NCBI GenBank assembly: GCA_002381945.1
Contig: DFXY01000008.1
Span: 28,888-61,213, forward strand
Source: Bacteriovoracaceae bacterium UBA4096
Lineage (GTDB): Bacteria > Bdellovibrionota > Bacteriovoracia > Bacteriovoracales > Bacteriovoracaceae
Reading direction: 5' to 3'
Length of the DNA: 32,326 bases
Shown here: piece by piece, positions 24,881 to 32,317 of the stretch
Position numbering within the stretch: the stretch's first letter is position 1
Layout of the letters: the number at the start of each line of letters is the position of its first letter
Position numbers and translations under genes: made by a program
Notes under the pieces: generated by a model
Database searches by the model: none
Told to the model about the DNA's origin: nothing
Seen by the model: only the letters and a program-made list of their open reading frames with translations

Positions 24881-25321
24881 CTATGCCATCATCCCGGTGA
24901 GATCAACCACTTTCCCAAGAGATTTAGACTGTCTGCCAATGAAACTGTTAGATTCATCACGTTCAGCTTCTTCTTTACAAACAATACATTGCTCTGCTGT
25001 TGGTCGTGCCATTAAGCGCTCAAATTTAATCCAACATCCACAATCGTTGCAAAGTCCATATTCATTAACTTCGAACTTCTTCAATGCTTTATCAATCTTC
25101 TTAGCATAAAAAACTTCTCGGTTTCTGAACCGAAGTTGATGTGAGTTATTATAATCAGTGATTGATTGCTCAACATCATCTCCACCATCTGGTAGAGCAA
25201 GGCTTAACTCGTTTGCACTTTCCTTATCGCTAAAAACCATTCCCTGCTTTTCTTCCAGCAGCTTGTTCTTAAGCGTCTCAAGTTGTTTCTTAGTAAGGGC
25301 TTTGTTGTTGTTGTCGGCCAT
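24881..25321 (-). CDS. dksA: DksA/TraR-family zinc-finger regulator
   Basis: DksA-type proteins enter the RNA polymerase secondary channel and, with ppGpp, change promoter output. The 146 residues have two helical arms around an acidic turn (PDGGDDVEQS at about 49-58) and a C4 zinc finger: CNDC, 17 residues, CIVC. The all-Cys finger is the classic DksA form. It has no membrane segment. AGGAG stands upstream of the ATG. Since several DksA paralogues are common in delta-type bacteria, the exact equivalence to E. coli DksA is not certain. Confidence 0.85.
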   Translation of the reverse strand: MADNNNKALTKKQLETLKNKLLEEKQGMVFSDKESANELSLALPDGGDDVEQSITDYNNSHQLRFRNREVFYAKKIDKALKKFEVNEYGLCNDCGCWIKFERLMARPTAEQCIVCKEEAERDESNSFIGRQSKSLGKVVDLTGMMA

Positions 25322-25348
25322 GGAAAATAACTCCTAATTCGAAATAAA

Positions 25349-25939
25349 CTATTCCAATCCACCCTTAATATTAAGGAGGACTGACTTAGACACCATTTTT
25401 AAAGTTTCAAATACACCCTGTCCGTTTGTGGCGACTGCCTCAAACGCCGGAAAATTTCTTTTATTCAGTTGAAATTGTAAATCTTCCACCGGAACTATAT
25501 TGGGAAGATCCCTTTTATTCCATTGCATGACCATCGGCACTTTAGAGATGTCATAACCTTGTTCTGCAAGATTTCTCTCAAGGCCCTGATAAGATTCGAG
25601 GTTCGCTTCCATTCGTTCAACTTGTGAGTCGGCAACGAAAACCAAACCATCTACACCACGAAGGATGAGCTTGCGGCTGGCCTCATAAAAGACTTGACCA
25701 GGAACGGTATAAAGGTGAAATCGGGTTTTAAATCCACGAATTTCTCCCAAATCCAAAGGCAGAAAATCAAAAAATAAAGTACGTTCATTCTCGGTATTGA
25801 GAGTGATCATTTGACCCTTATTATTTGAGCTTGTCTTTTGGTAAATATATTGAATATTAGTCGTTTTACCACCGAGGCCTGGGCCGTAGTAGACGATCTT
25901 GCAGTTAATTTCTTTTGTATGATAATTTACAAATGACAT
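25349..25939 (-). CDS. mglA: MglA, Ras-like polarity GTPase
   Basis: Controls leading-pole assembly and motility in Myxococcus, and prey entry in Bdellovibrio. The sequence tracks Myxococcus MglA closely: MSFVNYHTKEINCKIVYYGP opening, P-loop GPGLGGKTT at 19-27, RTLFFDFLPL switch region, LYTVPGQVFYEASRK, and the guanine motif NKRD. Length is 196 residues from the ATG at 25939. That start matches the family N-terminus and has AGGTGG eight bases upstream; the GTG four codons earlier lies inside this ribosome binding site. It begins one base after the mglB stop, so the two products are made together. Confidence 0.96.
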   Translation of the reverse strand: MSFVNYHTKEINCKIVYYGPGLGGKTTNIQYIYQKTSSNNKGQMITLNTENERTLFFDFLPLDLGEIRGFKTRFHLYTVPGQVFYEASRKLILRGVDGLVFVADSQVERMEANLESYQGLERNLAEQGYDISKVPMVMQWNKRDLPNIVPVEDLQFQLNKRNFPAFEAVATNGQGVFETLKMVSKSVLLNIKGGLE

Positions 25940-25940
25940 G

Positions 25941-26438
25941 TTAATTTCCACCTAATGAGAAGAGACGATCGATTTCTTCGTCTGAAATGTCACTGAAAAG
26001 AAAACCTTCCCGGTCACTAGTTCTGATTCTTTTAGGCTGGGCAACAACCTCACTCAAAAATAAACAATCCATTTCTTCCTTGATCAATGCTACCTGGCGC
26101 TTCAGTTGACCAGGGTTTAAACAATCATTATAAATGGCGCCTAAAAAGTAGCGCTTTCCTGTTAATGTAAATGGGAAAAGGTAAATACCCTGTGAAGAAG
26201 TATCAAACCCCAGTCGAAATTCCATGACGTCCTGATTGGGATGGGCCAGACCCATAAGGGCTTCTGATGCCTGCCAAACACCACTTACCAGTGCAGAGAC
26301 AGAGGTCGTCGTTTGGTTTTGTACAGAATCAAAGATTGTGATTCCATCTTCCCGGGTAACAAAAAGACGGGCGTTAATTCCGGCCATTTTAGGCTCGAGA
26401 ATTAGACGCATCCTTTCTGGCACATTCAACTGCTTCAT
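25941..26438 (-). CDS. mglB: MglB-type Roadblock/LC7 protein
   Basis: In Myxococcus MglB is a homodimeric Roadblock/LC7 GAP that turns MglA off and marks the lagging pole. Here residues 15-115 fit a Roadblock/LC7 domain: GINARLFVTREDGITIFDS, a central helix SVSALVSGVWQASEALMG, and then strands ending YFLGAIYND. A C-terminal tail of about 45 residues (FLFSDISDEEIDRLF) is acidic and helical. Placement directly before mglA, one base apart, supports the assignment strongly. The ATG overlaps the recR stop by one base. Similarity to Myxococcus MglB is at fold level, so the exact activity is inferred. Confidence 0.8.
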   Translation of the reverse strand: MKQLNVPERMRLILEPKMAGINARLFVTREDGITIFDSVQNQTTTSVSALVSGVWQASEALMGLAHPNQDVMEFRLGFDTSSQGIYLFPFTLTGKRYFLGAIYNDCLNPGQLKRQVALIKEEMDCLFLSEVVAQPKRIRTSDREGFLFSDISDEEIDRLFSLGGN

Positions 26439-27034
26439 TAAAACCTCTTCCGGTTTTCCAGGGCCTTGGTTATGGTCATAGGATCAAGGTATTCAAGACT
26501 CCCACCGATTGGCACACCAAAACCTATGCGTTCTACCTTAATGCTCTCTGGAAGAAGGGTTTTAAAATAAGAGCAAGTTGCATCTCCCTCAACCGAAGGA
26601 TTAATCGCCAGGATGATTTCCTGAATATCTTTTTCAATAATACGATTTTTTAACTCATCCATTTTAAGCTCATCCGGCCCAACACCTAATAAAGGATTTA
26701 GTACGCCGCCGAGAATATGGTATATGCCCCGAAAATTTCCGCTTTTTTCAATTGCCATCAAATCAGAGGCATTTTCCACGACACACAAAGCTTTGATTGA
26801 CTGCCGAGATTCATCCGAGCAAATAGAACACAAAGATTCATCTGCAAACATGCCACATTCTTCACATAGCCTTAAATTCTTCAGTGATGAGAGTGCTGAG
26901 CCAACGCTATTTAATTCCTGCGCTTTCCAATGAGTCATGCTCATAACCATACGAAATGCGGTTTTTTCTCCCACACCTGGTAGTTTAGTTAAGGCCTCAA
27001 CTGCATTTTTAATCACTTCAGGAAGTTGAATCAC
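26438..27034 (-). CDS. recR: Recombination mediator RecR
   Basis: Works with RecO and RecF in loading RecA at gaps. An N-terminal helix-hairpin-helix (LTKLPGVGEKTAFRMVM) is followed by a C4 zinc finger (CEECGMFADESLCSIC), a Toprim domain (LCVVENASDL and the ILAINPSVEGDATCSY stretch), and the C-terminal PIGGSLEYLDPMTI motif. Length (198) is normal. The start is GTG and overlaps the ybaB stop by one base. Order dnaX-ybaB-recR is conserved in many bacteria. Confidence 0.97.
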   Translation of the reverse strand: MIQLPEVIKNAVEALTKLPGVGEKTAFRMVMSMTHWKAQELNSVGSALSSLKNLRLCEECGMFADESLCSICSDESRQSIKALCVVENASDLMAIEKSGNFRGIYHILGGVLNPLLGVGPDELKMDELKNRIIEKDIQEIILAINPSVEGDATCSYFKTLLPESIKVERIGFGVPIGGSLEYLDPMTITKALENRKRF

Positions 27035-27342
27035 TAGAACATGCCCGGAATATTCATGCCGCCAGTGACTTTCGACATTGCCTGCTGAACCATATCTTGT
27101 GAGTCTTTCATGGCCTGATTAACGGCAGTGAAAACCAGCTCTTCAAGAGTTGAAACATCATTTGGATCTACACATTCTTTATTAATTGAAATGCTAAGAA
27201 GTTGTTGTTTACCGTTTACTTTTACTTTAACCATTCCGCCGCCAGCAGAAGCTTCAACTTCTCTTTCAGCTAATTCATTCTGAAGCATGGCAAGTTTCGC
27301 TTGCATTTGTTGAGCTTGCTTCATTAGGTTATTCATATTCAT
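27034..27342 (-). CDS. ybaB: YbaB/EbfC nucleoid-associated protein
   Basis: Small DNA-binding dimer that coats the nucleoid. It is 102 residues: a Met/Gln-rich N-terminal helix (NNLMKQAQQMQAKLAML), then strands with the family motif EVEASAGGGMVKVKVNGKQ, and a C-terminal helix ending NIPGMF. AGGAG, overlapping the dnaX stop, lies six bases before the ATG. It sits between dnaX and recR as usual. Confidence 0.96.
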   Translation of the reverse strand: MNMNNLMKQAQQMQAKLAMLQNELAEREVEASAGGGMVKVKVNGKQQLLSISINKECVDPNDVSTLEELVFTAVNQAMKDSQDMVQQAMSKVTGGMNIPGMF

Positions 27343-27351
27343 AATCGTCTC

Positions 27352-28956
27352 CTAGTCTTTTAAAATAATTTTATCAATCTTACTGTTAAACAGTTTCTCC
27401 GCTTCTTTCACATACGGATTATTTAAAATTTTCTGACGACGCTCTTCTTCAATATTTACTTTTATCTCGTCGTCAATTTCCACTTTGGTCCTGAAGTTCT
27501 TGTCGAGTTTTTCTTCATGGCTTAAAAGTTGAGTTCGAAATTGGATCTTCTCGATATCAGTTTCGAAGAAATCGGCCAAGTGATTTTTTAGTCTGGCATA
27601 AACATCTTTCTCATCAACATACTCTTTAAAGACTGCAGCATCTTCTGGAAATGCAATGGAAACAATTAATGGTACGGATACAGTATCTAATTCTTCTAAA
27701 AGATTCCCGTGCTCAAGATTAGCAGCGGTGGCCGGAGAGGTTTGTCGCAAATAGCCCAAGAAATCATTCCAACTTTTTTCTGGAACTTGGGGAGCTACTA
27801 CAACTTCAACCGTTCCGGCTTCAGGCTTTCCCACCTGTGAAACCTCAGAAATTTTTAAATCCTCACCAGTTAAAATCGAGCGACGTAAACTAATTTTCTG
27901 TAAGAGAATTAAAACCACTTTGTCTGGATTCATGGTGGATAAGGCCCAGTTAAAGTCCTTCACCAAGGTTTCATAAATCCAAAAAAGCTCTGCCATCGTG
28001 ATATCTTTCAAGGCACCCGAGGCAAGGACTTCTTCTTTATAAAGAATTTCCTGCTCATCAATTGAATTGATCACCTGATAGAAACCATTGAGAATCTGAT
28101 CACAAAGTTTCTTCAGATCTATATTTTCGTTGATCAGCTGTTTGTATATTTTTGAAACGCTTTTTGGATTACCAGTTAAGATGCCCGAAAGCAGCTCTTT
28201 CATGGCCGATGTTCCCGCAAGTCCCAAGGCCTGCGTCAGCGATTCTTCTGTAACCACATTTGTTCCAGAGAGTCCCAGAACCTGATCGAAAATAGAAAGA
28301 GTATCTCTTACTGAACCCTGTCCTAACTCGGCAAGTTTAGTCGCTATCTTAGGATTAGAAAAATCAATGCCTTCTGCTTTAGCAATATGTAGGACATGCT
28401 GAGACAGTGTTTCGACTGAAACATTTTTAAAGTCATATCGCTGGCAACGAGAAATAACCGTTCCTAATAATTTATGAGGATCAGTTGTTGCCAGAATGAA
28501 AATGGCATGGGCAGGTGGCTCTTCTAAAGTTTTTAAAAGGGCATTAAATGCAGATACCGACAACATGTGAACTTCATCAATGACATATATTTTATGTTTT
28601 CCACGAGTCGGGAGATATTGAACATTTTCAATGAGTGAACGAACATCATCAACGCTGTTATTGGAAGCTCCATCAATTTCAGTATAGTCCATAGAGCTAC
28701 CTGAATCGATGTCACGACATGTTTCGCAAACCAAACAAGGATTGAAGTCAGGCTTACGATTTTCACAGCGTATGGCCTTGGCGAACAACCTTGCGATGGA
28801 AGTTTTCCCAACACCACGGGTTCCAGTAAAAAGATAAGCGTGTGCTAGCTTATCTTGCTTAATAGCATTTTGCAGGGTCCGGGTAACGTGGGCCTGTCCA
28901 ACAACTTCTTCAAATTGCTTGGGTCGCCACTTCCTGGCCAGCACTTGATAGGCCAT
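27352..28956 (-). CDS. dnaX: DNA polymerase III subunit tau/gamma
   Basis: AAA+ clamp loader ATPase of the replicase. YQVLARKWRPKQFEEVVGQ opens the protein. GTRGVGKTS (about 44-52) is Walker A, then a Cys zinc module (CLVCETC), IYVIDEVHML Walker B, LLKTLEEPPAHAIF, and the sensor 1 ATTDPHK. The C-terminal 170 residues are weakly conserved and would be tau-specific; at 534 residues the protein is shorter than E. coli tau (643). I saw no convincing frameshift signal for a separate gamma form. GGAG precedes the ATG. The SRP RNA gene lies about 230 bases upstream. Confidence 0.97.
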   Translation of the reverse strand: MAYQVLARKWRPKQFEEVVGQAHVTRTLQNAIKQDKLAHAYLFTGTRGVGKTSIARLFAKAIRCENRKPDFNPCLVCETCRDIDSGSSMDYTEIDGASNNSVDDVRSLIENVQYLPTRGKHKIYVIDEVHMLSVSAFNALLKTLEEPPAHAIFILATTDPHKLLGTVISRCQRYDFKNVSVETLSQHVLHIAKAEGIDFSNPKIATKLAELGQGSVRDTLSIFDQVLGLSGTNVVTEESLTQALGLAGTSAMKELLSGILTGNPKSVSKIYKQLINENIDLKKLCDQILNGFYQVINSIDEQEILYKEEVLASGALKDITMAELFWIYETLVKDFNWALSTMNPDKVVLILLQKISLRRSILTGEDLKISEVSQVGKPEAGTVEVVVAPQVPEKSWNDFLGYLRQTSPATAANLEHGNLLEELDTVSVPLIVSIAFPEDAAVFKEYVDEKDVYARLKNHLADFFETDIEKIQFRTQLLSHEEKLDKNFRTKVEIDDEIKVNIEEERRQKILNNPYVKEAEKLFNSKIDKIILKD

Positions 28957-29028
28957 AACTCTCCAAAAATTTTAGGTTTTGAGAGTCGCAAAATAGGGGA
29001 GTAAGGACACTAAGTCATGGCGCAGATG

Positions 29029-29130
29029 CTAGGGAATTTCAATAAAACTTTGATGTAAGAACTTATCAGAATCGATAAATTTTATCGCCATTCCTTTGGC
29101 CTTTTCTCTCTTTTTGAAACTCTCGTTCAA
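29029..29130 (-). CDS. Possible 33-residue small ORF between SRP RNA and dnaX
   Basis: Within the 410-bp gap upstream of dnaX, a frame is open for 47 codons. It has a possible TTG start at 29130 (GGAAG seven bases upstream) and an internal ATG at 29091 (AAAAGG eight bases upstream, giving 20 residues). The product is charged and protein-like (AIKFIDSDKFLHQSFIEIP at the end). I do not recognise it; it might be a leader peptide, a remnant, or chance. The rest of 28957-29183 shows nothing else I can support. Confidence 0.2.
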   Translation of the reverse strand: MNESFKKREKAKGMAIKFIDSDKFLHQSFIEIP

Positions 29131-29183
29131 ATTCTTACTTCCCAGATAAACCTCGAGTAATTTCGTATTGATTCAAGAATTTA

Positions 29184-29333
29184 GGGGGATGAAAGAGGTA
29201 TTAGTAGCAGCCTGAACTTAAACACAACATCCCAAACCGCTACCGTTGCTCCATTCCTGGCCTGGCGGGGTTGACGGCGAAATGCTCATCTAAGACAGAC
29301 TGCCGAGAGTGATACTAATTGGAAATGGGCCCG
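29184..29333 (-). ncRNA. ffs: Signal recognition particle RNA (4.5S/scRNA type)
   Basis: RNA scaffold that binds Ffh to target nascent membrane proteins. The domain IV signature is at 29247-29264: CAGG, CCA, the GGAA tetraloop, TGG, AGCA, with the flanking CCG/CGG pair and AACC/GGTT stem. The three base pairs under the tetraloop differ from the common UCC/GGA but pair perfectly. Further out, GGCAGUCUG pairs with CAGGCUGCU (9 bp) and AUUAGU with ACUAAU, giving a rod of about 150 bases, longer than E. coli 4.5S RNA (114). The ends are estimated from GGGCCC and CCCCC. The position upstream of dnaX is conserved in other bacteria. Confidence 0.88.
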
Positions 29334-29353
29334 TTTGTAAAGAGATGATGGAG

Positions 29354-29381
29354 AGCACCAAGAGACTTAGTTCTCGGTGCT
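29354..29381 (-). terminator. Hairpin across the stop codon of the secreted-protein gene
   Basis: On the minus strand AGCACCGAGA and TCTTGGTGCT form a 10-bp stem with one G-U pair and an 8-base loop that contains the TAA stop. Only short T-runs follow (CTCCATCATCTCTTT), so it is a weak intrinsic terminator or an mRNA end stabiliser, placed just before the SRP RNA gene. Confidence 0.5.
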
Positions 29382-30536
29382 AAGAATTCTATTTGAAATA
29401 TCTAACTGTTTTTGAAGATATGACTCAAGCATCGAGTTTTTTTGATCTGGAGTTAAATTATTCAGTAAATGGGAATAACGTTTTTGCCACATTTGAGCAT
29501 TTGCCCGGAGATCACTATTTTGGGAAGTCATGTACTTCTTTTCATATTTTTCAGGTGTCGAAAGTAATTTAAGTGGTTTTCCAATCCTTGGAGCCGTCAG
29601 TACTCCTAAATCAGTTGTTTCAAATTTTTCTCCGCTGGGATAGGCCGGATAATTACTCATAATTGATCCCACTTGAACGGGATGAAAACCTTTGTCGGGT
29701 ATAACTTTGGATAAAAGTTTATTACTTGGCATTTTTGCCAGGACTGTTTTATCGGCATACATCAAAAAGGTATTGGCAGGTAAAGCGAGATTTAAAATCT
29801 TTTTAATAAATTTTTGATTAAGCTTAATCGGTTTATTGATTCCCAGCGCGTTTGAACTATTAATCGAAAGATGTGCGCAGTTATTTGTGAATTTGTCCCA
29901 TTCATAACCTGGACCATCTTTATATTGAGTATTGGCCTCGTTTAAAAATTTGGCCACTTTCGGTAAGGCTTCCACCGGAGTGGGAACACGCACACAGTGG
30001 AGCTCTCGTGCCCAATTAACAGCATATTCCGTTCCTAGAGTAGCCTCAGCTACAGCCTCCAGATACTCCTGAGAATTCAGAGGCAGACTTCTGGCCAGTT
30101 CGCCTTTATGGACCACATCTTCAAAGATTTTTAATTCAACAACTTTTTGAATTACTTCCTGAACATCACCGCTTGAAATCGATTTTCTCTCTTTGTTGCC
30201 GAAAAAAGTTAAGTCGCGCCCCGGAACCGCAACCCACATAACATTGGAGAAGTTTTTATCAAGGGATATTCCAACTCCTTCATGAGGGTATTGTTCACGA
30301 TTGACCGAACTAACCTCAGAGCAGGGAATAACCTGAGGATAAGAGGAAGTATAATCCTTGCAAAGGCCATGAATATAGGTGAAACCGTGACCCGGACTTC
30401 CACCTTCCGCGCCGTTTTTTAACTTCCATTGAGTACCAGTGCAGTATTCAAAGTAGGCCGGAAAATGATCTTCATAATTGGCATAGCCCCGGGTTGAGGC
30501 CAGCAGAAAGGGAAGAATTAACATCAGGTTTTTCAT
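29367..30536 (-). CDS. Secreted protein, possible permuted papain-like fold
   Basis: No family is recognised with certainty. A signal peptide (LMLILPFLLASTRGYA) exports the 389-residue protein to the periplasm or beyond. Residues 48-59 read PGHGFTYIHGLC and 217-223 read TNNCAHL, followed by LSINSSNALG. A His-containing motif followed later by NC-x-H resembles LRAT/NlpC-permuted or DUF4105-like enzymes, where His and Cys form the catalytic pair; this is inference from pattern only. Four further Cys could form disulfides. The gene has no clear Shine-Dalgarno and a -10-like TATAAG lies only nine bases before the ATG. It interrupts the tRNA-Ser/SRP RNA neighbourhood. Confidence 0.75.
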   Translation of the reverse strand: MKNLMLILPFLLASTRGYANYEDHFPAYFEYCTGTQWKLKNGAEGGSPGHGFTYIHGLCKDYTSSYPQVIPCSEVSSVNREQYPHEGVGISLDKNFSNVMWVAVPGRDLTFFGNKERKSISSGDVQEVIQKVVELKIFEDVVHKGELARSLPLNSQEYLEAVAEATLGTEYAVNWARELHCVRVPTPVEALPKVAKFLNEANTQYKDGPGYEWDKFTNNCAHLSINSSNALGINKPIKLNQKFIKKILNLALPANTFLMYADKTVLAKMPSNKLLSKVIPDKGFHPVQVGSIMSNYPAYPSGEKFETTDLGVLTAPRIGKPLKLLSTPEKYEKKYMTSQNSDLRANAQMWQKRYSHLLNNLTPDQKNSMLESYLQKQLDISNRILSTEN

Positions 30537-30544
30537 GGGCTGAT

Positions 30545-30581
30545 CTTATAATGACTAGCTGTTTACAACCCATCGATGGGT
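30545..30581 (-). promoter_or_regulatory. Candidate promoter and palindromic operator between divergent secreted genes
   Basis: The 154-bp gap between the two divergent secreted-protein genes has a 14-bp perfect palindrome ACCCATCGATGGGT at 30568-30581. Its proximal arm reaches the place expected for the -35 of a minus-strand promoter with -10 TATAAG at 30545-30550. This would start the transcript almost at the ATG (30536). A regulator binding here could control one or both genes. Confidence 0.4.
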
Positions 30582-30690
30582 AGTCTTTTCATATTGTCTA
30601 AGTTATCGACATGAAGATTTTACAAGCAGTCACCGCTATCTCTAAGAGTGGGGTAAGTTCATAATATCTAATTATATTTAAGAGGTACTT

Positions 30691-31152
30691 ATGAAAAATC
30701 TTTATACTATGATGTTTTTAGCTGTAATCGCCTTCGGATTTAACTCTCATGCTATGGATCCAGAAGCCAGAACCATTGTTAAAAAATTAATAGAACTCAA
30801 TGGTCGTGAAGGAAAAGTTGCCAGTAATATTGAAAAGGAAAGCACCGGCGTTTGTAGAATCACAGTGGATCAAGATGAAGATGGCATAAGCGTCTCTTTT
30901 GAAGGTACCGGCCACTACTTTACCCCAATAGCTCACATTTTCGACGATGTTGAAGTTGAGGATAAGAATACTTTAGTTGTCTCAACTAACTCAAATCGTC
31001 CTGGTGGAGATGCCTGTGGGGATTTTGGAGGAGCGGTTGGTTATAAGAAAATGATCTCTCTTAAGAATCGCCAGGTAAAAATCGAAGAAACTTTTAGATG
31101 TACCCTTGAAGGTTTTAAAAAGTACAAACTTCACACGACTTGCACTTTATAA
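30691..31152 (+). CDS. Small secreted protein of unknown function
   Basis: A 153-residue protein with a clear signal peptide (MMFLAVIAFGFNSHA, cleavage probably after SHA at about residue 21). The mature part is acidic and beta-rich with four Cys (GVCRI, DACGD, FRCTL, TTCTL), which could form two disulfides. No domain is recognised. AGAGG lies six bases before the ATG. The stop is six bases from the 3' end of the convergent tRNA-Ser gene, with no terminator visible between them. It is divergent from another secreted-protein gene. Confidence 0.8.
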   Translation: MKNLYTMMFLAVIAFGFNSHAMDPEARTIVKKLIELNGREGKVASNIEKESTGVCRITVDQDEDGISVSFEGTGHYFTPIAHIFDDVEVEDKNTLVVSTNSNRPGGDACGDFGGAVGYKKMISLKNRQVKIEETFRCTLEGFKKYKLHTTCTL

Positions 31153-31158
31153 AGAAAA

Positions 31159-31248
31159 TGGCGGAGTTGGAGAGATTCGAACTCTCGAATGGCTTTCACC
31201 ATTACACGCTTTCCAAGCGTGCTCCTTCGACCGCTCGGACACAACTCC
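31159..31248 (-). tRNA. tRNA-Ser (anticodon GGA)
   Basis: The minus strand folds to a class II tRNA of 90 bases with encoded CCA. The acceptor stem is GGAGTTG/CAACTCC, the anticodon stem-loop is CACGC-TTGGAAA-GCGTG, so the anticodon is GGA and reads UCC/UCU. The long variable arm and the T-arm (GAGAGTTCGAATCTCTC) are intact. The short frames crossing this interval are spurious. Confidence 0.98.
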
Positions 31249-31307
31249 AGCTATGACAATGCGATTCGGGGTAAATAGTTTTAACACGTGTTTTGAGATT
31301 CAGACAA

Positions 31308-31799
31308 CTAATTCTTGGGCCGGTAGCCAATCCGACGCTCTTTGAAAAATTGTGAAAGCAGACGGGAACATTCAAAGTGCTTGATACCACCCATAATGGA
31401 AAATTGGTGGTTGAGTCGCTTATCTTGATGAAGATGATAACCCAAACTAAGTGCACCACCCTTAGCGTCATATGCCCCAAAAATACACTGCTTCACCCTG
31501 GACTGAACCAGGGCCGTGAGGCACATGGGACAAGGTTCAAGTGTCACATACAAAGTACAGTCAGATAAACGCCAGTTTTGAAGTTTCTTGGCCCCTTCAG
31601 TGACGGCTAGGATTTCGGCATGGGCAGTGGGATTGAAATGGGATTCTTTTAAATTATATTGTTTTGAGAGAACCTCACCAGTCGGGGAGACCAAGACCGC
31701 TCCAACTGGCACTTCCTGGGCCCGATAGGCAAGTTCAGCTTGCTCCAGCGCCATGGCCATATACCAAAGATGATCAGAGACAGTGAGTTTTATTGTCAT
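31308..31799 (-). CDS. tadA: tRNA-specific adenosine deaminase TadA
   Basis: Deaminates A34 to inosine in the wobble position of tRNA-Arg(ACG). The zinc/catalytic residues are intact: HAE at 60-62 and PCPMC with Cys at 90 and 93. VPVGAVLV and NPTAHAEI are the usual flanking motifs. Length (163) is normal. It lies 60 bases upstream of tRNA-Ser on the same strand. The ATG overlaps the stop of the PilZ-like gene by four bases. Confidence 0.96.
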   Translation of the reverse strand: MTIKLTVSDHLWYMAMALEQAELAYRAQEVPVGAVLVSPTGEVLSKQYNLKESHFNPTAHAEILAVTEGAKKLQNWRLSDCTLYVTLEPCPMCLTALVQSRVKQCIFGAYDAKGGALSLGYHLHQDKRLNHQFSIMGGIKHFECSRLLSQFFKERRIGYRPKN

Positions 31800-32317
31800 G
31801 ATTTAAGATTGGAGGCAAATTTGTTACGGATCTTGATCTTCTTACTTTCATTCCAATAATTCGACAAAAATTTCAGTCGTTGTTTTTGTTCCAGATCGGA
31901 ATTAATAAACTTCACCCCATAAATAATAGAACGTCCAATAATGGGTTCCCGCTTAGAACGGATTTCGGCAAATAATGTGAAATTTTGATTAAGGATTTCC
32001 ACACTAACCTGAATCGGATGACCTACTGTGATGTTGTTAAAAAGTTCCAAGCAAGCAGCTCCCCGGCGTAGATCGGAGATCCGGCCACGAAACTGCTTCC
32101 CATCAACTTCTACCCAGCAACGAATGTCGGCCCTGAAACGAAAATCATATTCCCACCAGTGAAAGCGAGGATAATATAAGGGCGAAGAAACGATATAACA
32201 GGCAACCATCAAAAAGAATAAACTTAAGAGGAACAATAAACCGATCATCGGATTTCCGAGCACCAGAAAGTTACGGCTCAAAGAAACCAGATAATAAACC
32301 CCAAAGATGAGGGACAT
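31796..32317 (-). CDS. Membrane protein with a PilZ-like domain
   Basis: Two hydrophobic segments lie within residues 1-50 (FLLSLFFLMVACYIV is clear). From about residue 58 a PilZ-like domain follows: RFRADIRCWVEVDG, then SDLRRGAACLEL in place of the canonical DxSxxG, and YGVKFIN at the end. PilZ domains bind cyclic di-GMP; the deviation from both RxxxR and DxSxxG makes binding uncertain. The start at 32317 may be real (GGA four bases upstream), but the frame stays open to the window edge, so the gene could begin further upstream. Its stop overlaps tadA by four bases. Confidence 0.65.
   Translation of the reverse strand: MSLIFGVYYLVSLSRNFLVLGNPMIGLLFLLSLFFLMVACYIVSSPLYYPRFHWWEYDFRFRADIRCWVEVDGKQFRGRISDLRRGAACLELFNNITVGHPIQVSVEILNQNFTLFAEIRSKREPIIGRSIIYGVKFINSDLEQKQRLKFLSNYWNESKKIKIRNKFASNLKS

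Noticed and set aside
25940..25951. GTG start four codons before the mglA ATG
   Set aside because: It lies within the ribosome binding site of the ATG, and the family N-terminus matches the ATG.
27352..28956. Programmed frameshift in dnaX to make gamma
   Set aside because: I found no A-rich slippery heptamer with a following stem in a suitable place; short A-runs are expected in AT-rich DNA.
31202..31480. Minus-strand 92-codon frame overlapping tadA and tRNA-Ser
   Set aside because: It is a shifted frame of tadA that runs into the tRNA gene; it has no independent support.
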